Counted from the first letter of the stretch, positions 7,434-16,945 are shown. The stretch is 64,000 nucleotides of DNA from Runella slithyformis DSM 19594 (GCF_000218895.1 NC_015703.1:2927001-2991000); one strand, 5' to 3'. Numbers and translations: made by a program. The notes: generated by a model from the letters alone, not told the origin.

Positions 7434-8661
7434 ATGATTTATTTAGACAACAACGCAACAACCCGCATAGGCCCACGCGTGTTGGAAATCATGATGCCGT
7501 TTCTGACCGATAACTTTGCCAATGCTGCCTCTACACACGTTTTTGGGGTAGGGGCCAACGAGGCCGTCAAAACAGCCCGCCAACAGATGGCGGATTTGAT
7601 CGGGGCCGAAGTACACGAGATCGTTTTTACTTCGGGAGCCACCGAAGCCATCAATCTGGCCATCAAAGGCGTAGCCGAATAATACCAATCCAAAGGCAAA
7701 CACATCATCACCGTTTAAACCGAACACTCTGCAGTGCCGGAGGGGTGCCGCTATCTGGAAACCAAAGGATTTTCCGTGACCTATTTTGCCCGTACAACCC
7801 GACGGCCTGATTGACTTGGAGGTGCTGCAAGCCGCTATTCGTCCGGACACGATTTTGGTATCGGTTATGGCCGTGAACAATGAGATCGGGGTGATACAGC
7901 CGTTGAAACACATCGCGGAAATGGCCCACAAAGCCGGGGTGATATTTATGACCGACGCTACACAGGCGGTGGGTAAGTGGCCGCTAAATGTGGATAACTT
8001 TGGCATTGACCTGCTGACGCTCTCGGCGCATAAATTTTACGGTCCCAAGGGCGTGGGGGCGCTGTTTGTGCGACAGCGGCGGCCCAATCGTGTCAAACTG
8101 GAAGCACTCCTGCACGGCGGCGGGCACGAAGGCGGCAAACGCTCCGGCACGCTCAACGTGACGGGCATTGTAGGCATGGGCAAAGCAGCCGAACTCGCTC
8201 AAAAACAACTGCAATCCGATGCCGAACGCGTAGGCAAACTGCGCGATGCCCTCGAAAACGAACTCCTTCAAATTTCGGGAACGCGCATCAACGGCAACCG
8301 TTATCAGCGCCTGTATAACGTCACCAACGTACTGTTTGAAGGCTGCGACTCCGACGTACTCATCATAGGTTTGGAAAACATCGCCGTCTCCAACGGCTCG
8401 GCCTGTACTTCGGCGTCCATTGACCCTTCTCACGTACTGATGGCTTTGGGCATGACCGAAACCGAGGCTTTTTCATGCCTTCGGTTCAGCTTGGGGCGCT
8501 TCACTGCCGCCGACGAAATCCCGCAGGTGGTGGAGGCAGTAAAGAAGGTAGTGGGGCAAGGGCAGTTGAGGGCCATGAGTGGGGCTTCTGAATCTACGGA
8601 TAGTTGTTTTGTGGATGCTTTCAATGCCTTGGAAACTTTAAGGGGCAGATTTAATCAATGA
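7434..8661 (+). pseudogene. Cysteine desulfurase (NifS/IscS type), broken
   Basis: The joined product would be a PLP-dependent cysteine desulfurase of about 410 residues. The start ([17 protein letters not shown]) and [15 protein letters not shown] are intact, as are the PLP lysine in SAHKFYGPKG and the catalytic cysteine loop in NGSACTSASIDPSHV. In the middle the frame is interrupted three times: TAA at 7680 (expected Tyr), TAA at 7725 (expected Gln in TVQTEH), and one extra T in the run near 7784-7787 that shifts the frame before PVQPDG. The last two codons and the stop lie inside the IS630 remnant that begins at 8650, so the original end is lost. A working desulfurase must be encoded elsewhere. 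The damage could in principle be sequencing error, but three separate lesions beside a mobile-element scar argue for decay. Confidence 0.85.
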
Positions 8662-9037
8662 AGTAAAAGTAATTGTGTATTTGGTTTTATATCATCAACT
8701 GCGTTTTTGAGCGCGTCTTTACCTTTGTAATCAACTCATTTGAGCCTGCTGATTTATGGAAATCAGGGTTGTGTATTACCACAATGGTTTTGAGAGCAGG
8801 TGGGTTATTTTTCAGGAAATCCTGCACGTAAGCAATGAATATATCACCGGTCATATTACCATGGTGCGAGTATGTCTTCAAGGTATTGTCAGTCTGAAAA
8901 AAAACTGCTGTTGTAAGTACATTACCTCTCAAGGCCGGCAACTCATTAGCGTTTTTCTTTGGCAACCAATCATATACAGAGTTGGGATTGAGGCCGATCC
9001 CCGACTCATCACGCTGCTCCGTTGCGATAATACCATA
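8650..9037 (-). mobile_element. IS630-type transposase remnant, copy 1
   Basis: 388 bases that recur at 51884-52271 in the same orientation with only three differences. On the minus strand they encode the C-terminal DDE domain of an IS630-like transposase (DESGIGLNP, then NVLTT, then VVIHNPDFHKS). In active family members the last motif is (V/I)xDNAxxH; here a histidine replaces the second catalytic aspartate. The N-terminal half and right end are missing. The copy truncates the cysteine desulfurase gene on one side and a REP-type transposase gene on the other. Confidence 0.85.
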
Positions 9038-9041
9038 CCTT

Positions 9042-9413
9042 ATGAGCAATCATATTCATTTTATTATTTATTTTCAGGAGCATAATTTTCTCTCAAAATA
9101 CCTGCGTGATTTCAAGAAAGACAGTTCTTAACAGTTGAGAGAGTATATTTCAAAAACTCAACCGGAGATTTTACTCGAAATCAGGTACGAATACCGAACG
9201 CAGCATTACAAAGTATGGGATGGCGAGTTTGATGATGTAGTCCTTTTCAGTCGTGAAATGTGTGAAACGAAACTTACCTATATGCACCAAAATCCCATTA
9301 GGGCAGGTATTCTGAAAGAAGCCACTGATTATGGTTATTCCAGTGCAAAATTCTATGAATATTGGCATTCTGACATACAATCTGAGCTCCTGCATTTCTT
9401 GGAAGTATTTTGA
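9042..9413 (+). pseudogene. REP-associated tyrosine transposase (Y1/RAYT) fragment
   Basis: The fragment begins at the HUH motif of the Y1 transposase fold (MSNHIHFII; His 4 and 6 of the fragment) and ends with the family tail (YMHQNPIRAGIL, then YGYSSAKFYEYW). An in-frame TAA at 9129 interrupts it after about 29 residues. The N-terminal part is missing exactly where the IS630 remnant ends at 9037. It is therefore a dead RAYT gene. The strong hairpin at 9440-9484, 27 bases behind its stop, is probably its cognate REP repeat. Confidence 0.8.
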
Positions 9414-9439
9414 ACGAGGTTGTGAGCAACTTCAAAGCA

Positions 9440-9484
9440 GGTTTTGTAGTGCAGCAGGGCGGTGCGCCGCTGCACTACAAAACC
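9440..9484. repeat. Perfect 16-base hairpin, probable REP of the dead RAYT
   Basis: GGTTTTGTAGTGCAGC (9440-9455) and its exact reverse complement (9469-9484) flank a 13-base GC-rich loop. It lies directly behind the RAYT fragment, where REP sequences are normally found, and could also act as terminator for the convergent genes. Confidence 0.7.
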
Positions 9485-9502
9485 GCTCTAATAAAACGTA
9501 TG

Positions 9503-10537
9503 TCAAATCAGCAGATTGCAGCCGCGCACATCTGAGTTGTCAAAACGCCCGATCACTTCAAACCGCTGACTGCTTTCGCCGACAAAACGGCCCAGGTCCT
9601 GCGTTTCGATGAAGGAACAGGAATCCAGATTGGCCAGATCCACGACATTGATGCCTCCATAGCGCAACCCGGGCGCAGGCTTATCATATACGGCGCGCGG
9701 ATCGTTGATATCACGCAGAAGAACACGCATAGTTGTCGACGCATCAAAGATACCGTCGCCTTGGGAGTACGATTGCGAAAGCAGCTCGGTCATGCCGTAT
9801 TCGGAATGAATGGCATTTACGCCGAACGCCCCGGTCAGCACCTCGTGCACTTCTTCGCGGAGCATTTCGCGACGGCGTCCCTTCATCCCGCCCGTTTCCA
9901 TGACCACCAGACCTGGAATATTTCTAAGATATTCCAGATCTTTCCGCTTATCAGATTCGGCCAAATCCAACAGTGCAAAGGTCACGCCCCAAAGGAGCAC
10001 GGTGCGTCCGTCGGGGTTCTGAGCAAAGTTTTTGAGGGTTTTCAGCAGTTCATCCACATTATGCAGAAAAAAGCCCGAAACAGGCGATCGAGTTTGTGCA
10101 ATAAATTGTTGAACCATATACACCAACGACGAGTTATTTCGTTCAAGATAGGAAGGTAAAAGGGCTAACAAATGGCAATTCGATAACGGGCCGTAGGTCT
10201 GCTCAAAAATGTTGATACTGATCTCCGTGTACCAATCCAAATCCGCTACGTGATGACGGCCGGTTTGAACGCCGGTCGTTCCGCTGCTTTCAAAAACAGT
10301 CCGGACAACGGGAGATTCGGTAAGAACAATATGCTTTTTGAAAAAACCGATGGGCATGAACGGAACCTGCGTCAGCGATTGAACCGATTCGGGATGACAG
10401 TTTAAATGCGTTAAATATTCCCGATAAATAAAATTGGAAGCGGCTTGCCAACGAAATACCGCCAATGCTGCGTCCTCAAAGGTATCGGACGTAACGTTTT
10501 TTACCAACTGTTTTAAAGAGTGGCGTCGACTCATCAA
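9503..10537 (-). CDS. LuxE-type acyl-protein synthetase/acyltransferase
   Basis: The 344-residue protein belongs to the LuxE/acyl-protein synthetase branch of the adenylate-forming superfamily, which activates a fatty acid with ATP and holds it as acyl ester. Family features are PFMPIGFFKKH near 60, the phosphate loop FESSGTTG near 85, LLPSYLERNNSSLVYMV near 128, METGGMKGRRREMLREE near 215 and the HSEYGMTELLSQSY motif near 245. In luminous bacteria LuxE works with LuxC; no LuxC or acyl carrier gene is next to it. ATG 10534 is an equally good start. It diverges from the lipoprotein gene at 10577. The family is clear; substrate and partner are unknown. Confidence 0.8.
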   Translation of the reverse strand: MMSRRHSLKQLVKNVTSDTFEDAALAVFRWQAASNFIYREYLTHLNCHPESVQSLTQVPFMPIGFFKKHIVLTESPVVRTVFESSGTTGVQTGRHHVADLDWYTEISINIFEQTYGPLSNCHLLALLPSYLERNNSSLVYMVQQFIAQTRSPVSGFFLHNVDELLKTLKNFAQNPDGRTVLLWGVTFALLDLAESDKRKDLEYLRNIPGLVVMETGGMKGRRREMLREEVHEVLTGAFGVNAIHSEYGMTELLSQSYSQGDGIFDASTTMRVLLRDINDPRAVYDKPAPGLRYGGINVVDLANLDSCSFIETQDLGRFVGESSQRFEVIGRFDNSDVRGCNLLI

Positions 10538-10576
10538 ATTTGACTTTTTTACAAATTACGGATAACTTTACCAACC

Positions 10577-11098
10577 ATGAAGACTATCATTCGATTTTTA
10601 CTTACCCTGAGTATATTTTCTGCCGCTACCACCGGCTGTTGGACTCCGCCGGATTACAGTCCTGTTCCGGAAATTGTGTTTAACAGCATGGACAAATTTG
10701 AGGTGATCGAACCCTTTTCAAAATCAAAACAGGATTCTGTCGTCATTACCATTGACTTCAAAGACGGCGACGGAGACTTGGGCGAAAGCACCGACAATCG
10801 TAATAATCCAAGTTATGGTACATGGGGCAATTATGAGCTGCGTACTTTTAGAAAAGTAAGCGGTAATAAATTTGAGGAGGTCATTTTGGCAGCTAACACT
10901 AAATTATTCTTCCCGGTCCTGAAACCTGACCGAAAAAGAGGGCCAATCGAAGGAAAATTGGACTACGCTGTGTATTTCCCCTACACCAAAAATGCCCGTC
11001 TGACTACCGTAAAGTTTCAGGTAAGAGTCCGTGACCGCGCGCTCAATGTCAGCAATGCCGTAGAAAGCGACACGATTTCGGTACCTTTGTTGCTGTAA
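10577..11098 (+). CDS. Hypothetical lipoprotein
   Basis: This 173-residue protein begins with a lipoprotein signal: positive start, hydrophobic core FLLTLSIFSAA, then TTGC with the cysteine at about residue 21, so it should be membrane-anchored by its N-terminus. The mature part has an aspartate-rich DFKDGDGDLGES loop (about residues 68-78) like a calcium-binding turn, and ends with a beta-rich segment (VRVRDRALNVSNAVESDTISVPLLL) reminiscent of Ig-like folds. I do not recognise a named family with a function. A terminator hairpin follows at 11124. Confidence 0.65.
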   Translation: MKTIIRFLLTLSIFSAATTGCWTPPDYSPVPEIVFNSMDKFEVIEPFSKSKQDSVVITIDFKDGDGDLGESTDNRNNPSYGTWGNYELRTFRKVSGNKFEEVILAANTKLFFPVLKPDRKRGPIEGKLDYAVYFPYTKNARLTTVKFQVRVRDRALNVSNAVESDTISVPLLL

Positions 11099-11123
11099 AA
11101 GGTCAATTTTTTTTCTTTTCGGA

Positions 11124-11167
11124 GGGGTTTTGGTAAATTTTCCTATTTTTACCGAAACCCCTTTTTT
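11124..11167 (+). terminator. Terminator hairpin abutting the next start codon
   Basis: GGGGTTTtGGTAAA pairs with TTTACCgAAACCCC and is followed by TTTTTT, the last T touching the ATG at 11168. It ends the lipoprotein transcript. Its position implies that the next gene either starts leaderless or carries this structure in its leader. Confidence 0.75.
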
Positions 11168-12112
11168 ATGTTCGTCAAAACCTACTTCCTACCAATAGCG
11201 GTCTTGCTGTGCATAGGCATTGCGTGGGTCAGCGGCTCTACTGTTTTTCAGAAAAAAGCCCCGTCTGCTTCACCCTCAAACATCACTGACCAAAAAACGT
11301 TTGAAAATTACTGGTTCAAGGGAAAGGCCGAAATCAATACCTATTCCCTTCAGCAGGCACAATATGGTGAATTAAATCCCGGCGAGGCAGTCCTGATCTT
11401 TGTCACGGAAGATTTTCGTACAGACACGCAGGTGAAGTTGGAAAACGAAGAAAATCGGCACAAATCCACTCCCGTTTTAAAGCTCAATTCCATCCATCGT
11501 TTTGTGACGGGCATCTATGACTATTCGATATACACATCCGTGTTTACGCCGATTGACCCAACCTTATTCCCTCAAACCCTCAAAGTTTCTTCTACAAGTC
11601 AGGATTGGTGTGGGCATACATTTCTCCAACTCAATTTTCAAAGCAACGGCTATAAAGTGACCGGCCGCTCTTATTTTGAGACCCATGCAACCGAAGACTA
11701 CACCAGCGAAAAAGCATTGCTGGAAGATGAACTCTGGACCCGCCTGCGCCTCTCTCCCGACCGGCTTCCCGTGGGGTCCATCAGGATCATTCCGAGCGTA
11801 AAAGCGGCGCGGTTACGTCACCAAAAGATAGCCCCACTGTCGGCTATTGCTGGCATGGAACCCTATAAAGGATCCAATTTTACGGGAAAATCATTAAAAA
11901 CCTACAAAATAACCTATACAGACGGAAGAATGCTTCAAATCGTTTTTGAGCAAACCTTTCCCTATCGTATTATGGGCTGGGAAGACACCTACACAAGCAA
12001 AGGAAAACAGCTCACAACCCGAGCCATTCACAAAAAGACGCTTCAATCAGCCTATTGGGAGCGCAATTCGCCCGAAGATCGTTCGCTCCGTGATACGTTA
12101 CATCTTCAGTAA
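11168..12112 (+). CDS. Conserved secreted protein of unknown function
   Basis: The 314-residue protein has an N-terminal signal or anchor (TYFLPIAVLLCIGIAWVSGS). The mature part contains a patterned core: YWFKGKAEINTY, GEAVLIFVTEDFRTDTQVK, LNSIHRFVTGIYDYSIYTSVFTPID, SSTSQDWCGHTFLQLN and later RIMGWEDTY. Relatives in Bacteroidota are often labelled septum formation inhibitor Maf in databases, but the protein has no Maf nucleotide pyrophosphatase motif, so I regard that name as an error. It may be an exported beta-rich protein. It is transcribed toward porV and separated from it by a bidirectional terminator. Confidence 0.65.
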   Translation: MFVKTYFLPIAVLLCIGIAWVSGSTVFQKKAPSASPSNITDQKTFENYWFKGKAEINTYSLQQAQYGELNPGEAVLIFVTEDFRTDTQVKLENEENRHKSTPVLKLNSIHRFVTGIYDYSIYTSVFTPIDPTLFPQTLKVSSTSQDWCGHTFLQLNFQSNGYKVTGRSYFETHATEDYTSEKALLEDELWTRLRLSPDRLPVGSIRIIPSVKAARLRHQKIAPLSAIAGMEPYKGSNFTGKSLKTYKITYTDGRMLQIVFEQTFPYRIMGWEDTYTSKGKQLTTRAIHKKTLQSAYWERNSPEDRSLRDTLHLQ

Positions 12113-12117
12113 TGTAT

Positions 12118-12154
12118 AAAAAAGGGCCGCCTATCGAAACAGACGGCCCTTTTT
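12118..12154. terminator. Bidirectional terminator between convergent genes
   Basis: AAAAAAGGGCCG(C) and (A)CGGCCCTTTTT form a strong stem with an A run on one side and a T run on the other, so it can stop transcripts from both the secreted-protein gene and porV. Confidence 0.9.
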
Positions 12155-12174
12155 GTCATGGTATAAATTCGTTG

Positions 12175-13347
12175 TTATTCGACATCGTCCGCTACATCGG
12201 CGGCTTTCCTGAACATATCAATGACCAATGAAATCCGGAAGGTATTGGCCAATGGACTTCCCTGCGTTTGAGGCATGAGGTACGCAAAATCAATGCCGTA
12301 GCGCTGCTGAATACGTGCTCCGAAACCTACGGTGAAATACTTGCGGTTTCCTTTGGTTCTGGCTTCGTTGAAATACCCGAAACGAACCGCAAAGGCATCG
12401 TTGTACCAATATTCCACCCCGGTAGAGATCATAAATTCGCGAACTTCTTCGCTGAAACCTCCCGGCGCATCGCCAAAAGACTTGAACATGGCCGAGATCG
12501 TTCCCACATCCGAGCCCGAAGCAGTTCCACCGGGTGTAGGAATCAGGAGTTTATTCAGATCCAAAGCAAACGTAATTTTGTTTAACGGGTCAATGTAACG
12601 CGTTGCCGTTCCGCCCAATTTGAGGGTGGTTGGAATAAAACCGCTTGTAGTACCGCCATAATTGACTTTACCGCCAATGTTCTGTATCATCAATGCTCCC
12701 GAATAATTCCAGCCTTTGCCGGTCCCTTCGTCTACATTTTCCGTTTGGTAAAACGCGCTGATATCCCCGGCGGCCGTTTGACCGGCTTTCAGGGCTGAGC
12801 CTCCCAAAAGCTGAACGCCGTTGCCGAGGTTGGAAACCAAATATTTTACGTTCAAACCCATCGAGAATTTATCGGTCAATTTGCGGGAATAGGCAACGGA
12901 TCCGTAAAATTCATTGGAATAATAATCACCCAACGAAGTACCGAAATTGTTACGGGCTTCAAACTTACCGTGGTCAAAGTACATTAAACTGACACCGACG
13001 GCTTGGTTTTTGCCGATTTTTTTAAAACCCGACAAATACGCAAAAGACATATCCTCGGTGATATTACGCAACCAAGGCGTATAAGAGAGAGCTACTCCGT
13101 ATTCTTTTTTGGCGTGAACTAATTTTGCGGCTCCCCAATACACTGAATTGGCATCAGCACTCAAGGCCGCGCCGGCATCTCCCATGGCGGCACTGCGTGC
13201 ATCCGGGGTAAAGGCGGCAAAGGGTACAGAAGGGATCACAGGACGTGACCCTGTACTGTCCTGCCCGCCGGGCGTAATCTGTGCTAACGAAGTAAAGGAA
13301 ACGCAAAAACCCACTAGTGTAAAAATGGGAGAGATTTTTCTGATCAT
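12175..13347 (-). CDS. porV: Type IX secretion outer membrane protein PorV (LptO)
   Basis: PorV is a FadL-like outer membrane barrel that acts as shuttle and anchor for cargo at the PorU sortase in the type IX secretion system. The 390-residue protein has a signal peptide (residues 1-22, ending SLAQ) followed by the PorV hallmark PSVPFAAFTPDARSAAMGDAG with NSVYWGAAKL behind it. Alternating beta strands run to the C-terminal segment LANTFRISLVIDMFRKA. It lies about 120 bases downstream of porU in the same direction, the arrangement seen in most T9SS genomes. Confidence 0.93.
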   Translation of the reverse strand: MIRKISPIFTLVGFCVSFTSLAQITPGGQDSTGSRPVIPSVPFAAFTPDARSAAMGDAGAALSADANSVYWGAAKLVHAKKEYGVALSYTPWLRNITEDMSFAYLSGFKKIGKNQAVGVSLMYFDHGKFEARNNFGTSLGDYYSNEFYGSVAYSRKLTDKFSMGLNVKYLVSNLGNGVQLLGGSALKAGQTAAGDISAFYQTENVDEGTGKGWNYSGALMIQNIGGKVNYGGTTSGFIPTTLKLGGTATRYIDPLNKITFALDLNKLLIPTPGGTASGSDVGTISAMFKSFGDAPGGFSEEVREFMISTGVEYWYNDAFAVRFGYFNEARTKGNRKYFTVGFGARIQQRYGIDFAYLMPQTQGSPLANTFRISLVIDMFRKAADVADDVE

Positions 13348-13465
13348 AAGGAGATTTGTTTGCCACTATTACCCGTACCTTCCTGCTCAAAATCACGATA
13401 TGGGTGCTTCAAAAATAGAGTTCTGTTTAAGAATGTGCAAAGATATTAATTACTATTTTCAAAAT

Positions 13466-16400
13466 CTATTTTACCAATACTAACTTACCGCTTTGGCGCT
13501 GAGTTTGTTGGCGTGTCAGAGAGTGTACCCATACATTGTAAAAATAAATTCCTGCCGGAACCGCATGGATAGAGTGATGAGAAACATTCCAAGTAAATAT
13601 ATCCAACAATTTATCTGAGTTATAGATCGTTTGCGCAGCGGTACCGACCATTCTTGCGTTGCTATCAAAAATTTGAACCGTTAGTTCTATATCATCCCCT
13701 TCATCCACGAGTTCAAGCTGCAATTTAGTACGTTCAACAAATGGATTAGGATAGGCAATAACGTTCCTGATAAGTTTTATTTCTTCTCCTATTCTAAACC
13801 TCAACGTGCCCACGGTCATATTATTGTACGTATCAGCCACTTTCAATGTAAGGGTATACTCACCTACCGGCAGCCGATGAAACGGAAATCGAATGACCCC
13901 TGAGCGGTAATCATCTTTATCGGCCAGGAAATAATCATTTACCGTGATACTCAGCGTATCATTCAGCGTTACTGTCATTTTTGCAGCAAAATTCAGGCCA
14001 TTTTCATCATTCAATTTTGCAATGAAAAGAGGGCTGTCTTCCACTTGGCTTCCATCGACAAATTGTTCATCATTTAAGTACAACTGCATTTGAGGCGGCT
14101 TGGTATCATTTTGACCAAGGGCACTTCCGCCAATCAACAAACGATCATGCCCCCCAATGGCATCCGCGAGGCTATCTGCCCGTACGGCATAGACTTCTGC
14201 CTTACCGTTTCCTATGGTTGGGTCAATGTCTTTGGGAACGATGAATTGTACTGCAAACCTGCCTGCTGTTACGCTTACTTTTCCCTCAAACAGCTTTTTA
14301 TCATATAATCCGTAAGGCATTTTCGGATTGGCAGCGGTTGCGTAGGGAGGCGTTCCCCTCGCCTGATCACCGAGGGTAAACAGCTGACTTTCTTTGTCAT
14401 ACACAGTCACGATGGCCGTTCCGTTAAAATCGCCGGCCACCGTTGCGCCCTGTTTTATTTCGCCCGACAGTTTAGCCAAACGCCCGGCTTTAAGGGTATC
14501 CGAGGCCGTAATATTTACTTGATACTCTCCGTAATTTAGACGCAGCGAAGGGTCACCCAATAAAGTAAAATTACGATTAAGAACATCATAGTAACTTTTG
14601 TTTTTGGTAATTCTCATTACATCCCCAAGACGGGGCATTACGCCACTGATAGGCTGAAAGACTGCTTTATAAAAAGCCGAATTGACCAGAAAATTAGTAT
14701 TGGCATACACAGGTCGTGAGGTGGTAAGCATGGCAATCGCTCCGCCCCGAGGGCTCACCACGGCGATCTCCGCCCCCGATACTTCACCCGGATTATCATA
14801 ACGTCCAAACTCACAGGTGGCGGTGACAATGAGCGGCATATTGTCCGCGTTGCGCCAGTTAAAGAGATTTTGCAAGGTTACGATCTGTTCATCAGCCCAT
14901 GTAGATATCCCGCCGTGGCCGGTGTAATTCATGATCAACGCCCCTTTATTTACGTAGCGATCTATGGCCTGACCGGCTCCCGGAGCACGCTGTGTTGTGG
15001 AGCCCGTCTGCGGATAGGCATCCACGTACACTTTTCGAAGGTTATACGCCGGGACCAATTCAGCCACCATTTTGGAGAGATTATCGGCATCCTGTTGGTG
15101 AAGGTTGGCATCACCGTCGTCAGCGACAAAGACGATGCGCTGACGCCATTTTCCCAGCGAGCGTTTGGAATTGTACCGTATCAATTTAGCAACGACTGTC
15201 TCTGCCTCTTCTATGGTTTTGACGGGAAGCCGGCCGATGCCGATATCAAGCGTATGGTTTCCTTCCGGGTCTTCCCTCCAAAGACCGTCTTCGGGTTTTA
15301 AGAAGCCAAAATAATCATCTGAGGAAAAACTGCGCACGGGATGAGCCGATTCATAGCTTTCGTAGGAAGGCACAAAATTGGCCATTTCGGCATTCCCCAG
15401 CGCCTTCAGATTATTTTTGAAATCATAACTGGCATCGCCGAACAACAGCAGGTATTTAAGTTTATTGGGTTGTTTATCCGCCCAATATTTCATCAAATCC
15501 CGAATGGCCGTTGGGTCCGGCTGTCCGGAGGCAAACTCATTATACACCTGCGCTGTGGTGACGACCTTCACGTCCAATCCATCGTTTTGATTTCTAAAAT
15601 CCGCCAGTTTTTGGGCCTGTTTTTGCCAAGCGGGAGCGGTAACGATGACCATGTCGGGTGTGGGCAGGCTCCTGATGTTTTGATTTGGAAGGGCTTGAAA
15701 AGAAACGGGGGGGCTCAGTTGAGTTTCCGAAAACAGCACAAAACGTTTCAGGGTTTTTCCCACCGCCCCAAAGACAGCCTCCGTTCCGTTGAGCGTATAC
15801 AGCTGTATTCGCGGGCGCAGGGGGTCAGTAATATCCCACAGCAGGGTTTGTGCATTGGCCTGCCCGATCACATAACGTACCGAATCCTGCATCAAGGAAC
15901 TCAAGCTCTGAAAAACGGTGGGCCGGTCATTCATTCGCAACATACGCTGTACCTGCAATCCCACAAAATCCAGGTACCCATCAGCATTGGATTGGCCCGC
16001 TTTATCAAATGTAGCCGTGATGGTGACCCGGGCAGGATTGGCCGTCAGCACCGTTACTTTACCGGTATGCGTTTGCAGCGTTCGCTGCCCCCGAAGATCA
16101 TATCGGTTGGCAGCACTCATCGCCGAGACTGTACCCATGGATTGTTCTCCCACGGTTTGGCCGTTGACAGCAAAAACAAATTTCGTGACAACCTGCGCGG
16201 AAGCCACCGTGGCGGCCGTCAGTTTCAAAGGGCTGTCGGGCACTACGCCGTTTAGTTCAGCATTAAAATCCTGTCGGGTTTGGGTTCCGAAATATTCTCC
16301 CCACCACTCTCTTCCGGATTGTACACGGTTGTACAATTCACTTTCCAAAAATACATAATCATCAAACGTGGTCAATAAAGGACCGGTCATTCCTGATTTT

Positions 16401-16945
16401 TGGGGTTGAATGCGCAGGCCCGGCTGCGTTCCGATCTGCAGGAAATAAAAAGTGGTATCTGAGTAGATATTTAATTGATGAGCAAATCTTTTTTGGGTAG
16501 AATCATATCCAATTTCATGCGGGCTTTTTCCAAAAAACCAAAGGGCATCCGCTTCGTCAAAACGACCGTCATTTTCGCCTTTTACCACTACCGCATTTTC
16601 GATTAAGTCAATCGCGCGGGGAGCTTTATTAAGTTGTGGTAGCATCCTACCTCCATTACCGAACAATCGAATATTCTTTGGATTTATATCGGCAGGATTA
16701 ACGCCCATATTTCGCAGAAATGCCGCATCAATTCGGTGGACACCCGTTTGGGTAACACCGATTTTAAACCAACGACCTTCGTTCAGGACGGACGTTTGGC
16801 TCCAACCGGGCAACGCTGATGGCAGCATCAAACACCAAGCCCAATAATAAAAAAGAGATCGCAGGCTGTATGGACCCGCAGGGCTTTTTTGGCTCTTCGG
16901 AATTTTTCTTTTTTCGGTAAAATTCTGTGCAGCAGTTTTCTTCAC
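13466..16945 (-). CDS. porU: Type IX secretion sortase PorU (C25 peptidase)
   Basis: PorU removes the C-terminal signal of T9SS cargo and links the cargo to surface lipopolysaccharide. The 1159-residue protein has the usual size, a signal segment at about 28-50 (LFYYWAWCLMLPSALPGWSQ), a beta-rich prodomain, and a gingipain-type C25 domain at about 420-800. Catalytic residues are visible as H677 (NYTGHGG) and C711 (VTATCEFGRYD). The tail begins with IRNVIAYPNPF and ends AGIYFYNVWV...GKLVLVK, a type-A-like C-terminal domain. The N-terminus is long before the signal, so a later start is possible, but no in-frame Met lies between 1 and the hydrophobic core. porV follows. Confidence 0.93.
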   Translation of the reverse strand: MKKTAAQNFTEKRKIPKSQKSPAGPYSLRSLFYYWAWCLMLPSALPGWSQTSVLNEGRWFKIGVTQTGVHRIDAAFLRNMGVNPADINPKNIRLFGNGGRMLPQLNKAPRAIDLIENAVVVKGENDGRFDEADALWFFGKSPHEIGYDSTQKRFAHQLNIYSDTTFYFLQIGTQPGLRIQPQKSGMTGPLLTTFDDYVFLESELYNRVQSGREWWGEYFGTQTRQDFNAELNGVVPDSPLKLTAATVASAQVVTKFVFAVNGQTVGEQSMGTVSAMSAANRYDLRGQRTLQTHTGKVTVLTANPARVTITATFDKAGQSNADGYLDFVGLQVQRMLRMNDRPTVFQSLSSLMQDSVRYVIGQANAQTLLWDITDPLRPRIQLYTLNGTEAVFGAVGKTLKRFVLFSETQLSPPVSFQALPNQNIRSLPTPDMVIVTAPAWQKQAQKLADFRNQNDGLDVKVVTTAQVYNEFASGQPDPTAIRDLMKYWADKQPNKLKYLLLFGDASYDFKNNLKALGNAEMANFVPSYESYESAHPVRSFSSDDYFGFLKPEDGLWREDPEGNHTLDIGIGRLPVKTIEEAETVVAKLIRYNSKRSLGKWRQRIVFVADDGDANLHQQDADNLSKMVAELVPAYNLRKVYVDAYPQTGSTTQRAPGAGQAIDRYVNKGALIMNYTGHGGISTWADEQIVTLQNLFNWRNADNMPLIVTATCEFGRYDNPGEVSGAEIAVVSPRGGAIAMLTTSRPVYANTNFLVNSAFYKAVFQPISGVMPRLGDVMRITKNKSYYDVLNRNFTLLGDPSLRLNYGEYQVNITASDTLKAGRLAKLSGEIKQGATVAGDFNGTAIVTVYDKESQLFTLGDQARGTPPYATAANPKMPYGLYDKKLFEGKVSVTAGRFAVQFIVPKDIDPTIGNGKAEVYAVRADSLADAIGGHDRLLIGGSALGQNDTKPPQMQLYLNDEQFVDGSQVEDSPLFIAKLNDENGLNFAAKMTVTLNDTLSITVNDYFLADKDDYRSGVIRFPFHRLPVGEYTLTLKVADTYNNMTVGTLRFRIGEEIKLIRNVIAYPNPFVERTKLQLELVDEGDDIELTVQIFDSNARMVGTAAQTIYNSDKLLDIFTWNVSHHSIHAVPAGIYFYNVWVHSLTRQQTQRQSGKLVLVK

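Noticed and set aside
7680-7727. Two in-frame TAA codons in the desulfurase as possible recoding
   Set aside because: TAA is rarely recoded, there is no recoding structure apparent, and a frameshift follows within 60 bases. Decay explains all three.
11168-12112. Database-style name septum formation inhibitor Maf
   Set aside because: The protein is exported and lacks Maf pyrophosphatase motifs; the name appears to be a propagated mislabel.
15341-16255. 304-codon plus-strand frame inside porU
   Set aside because: Shadow of porU; no motif and no start context.
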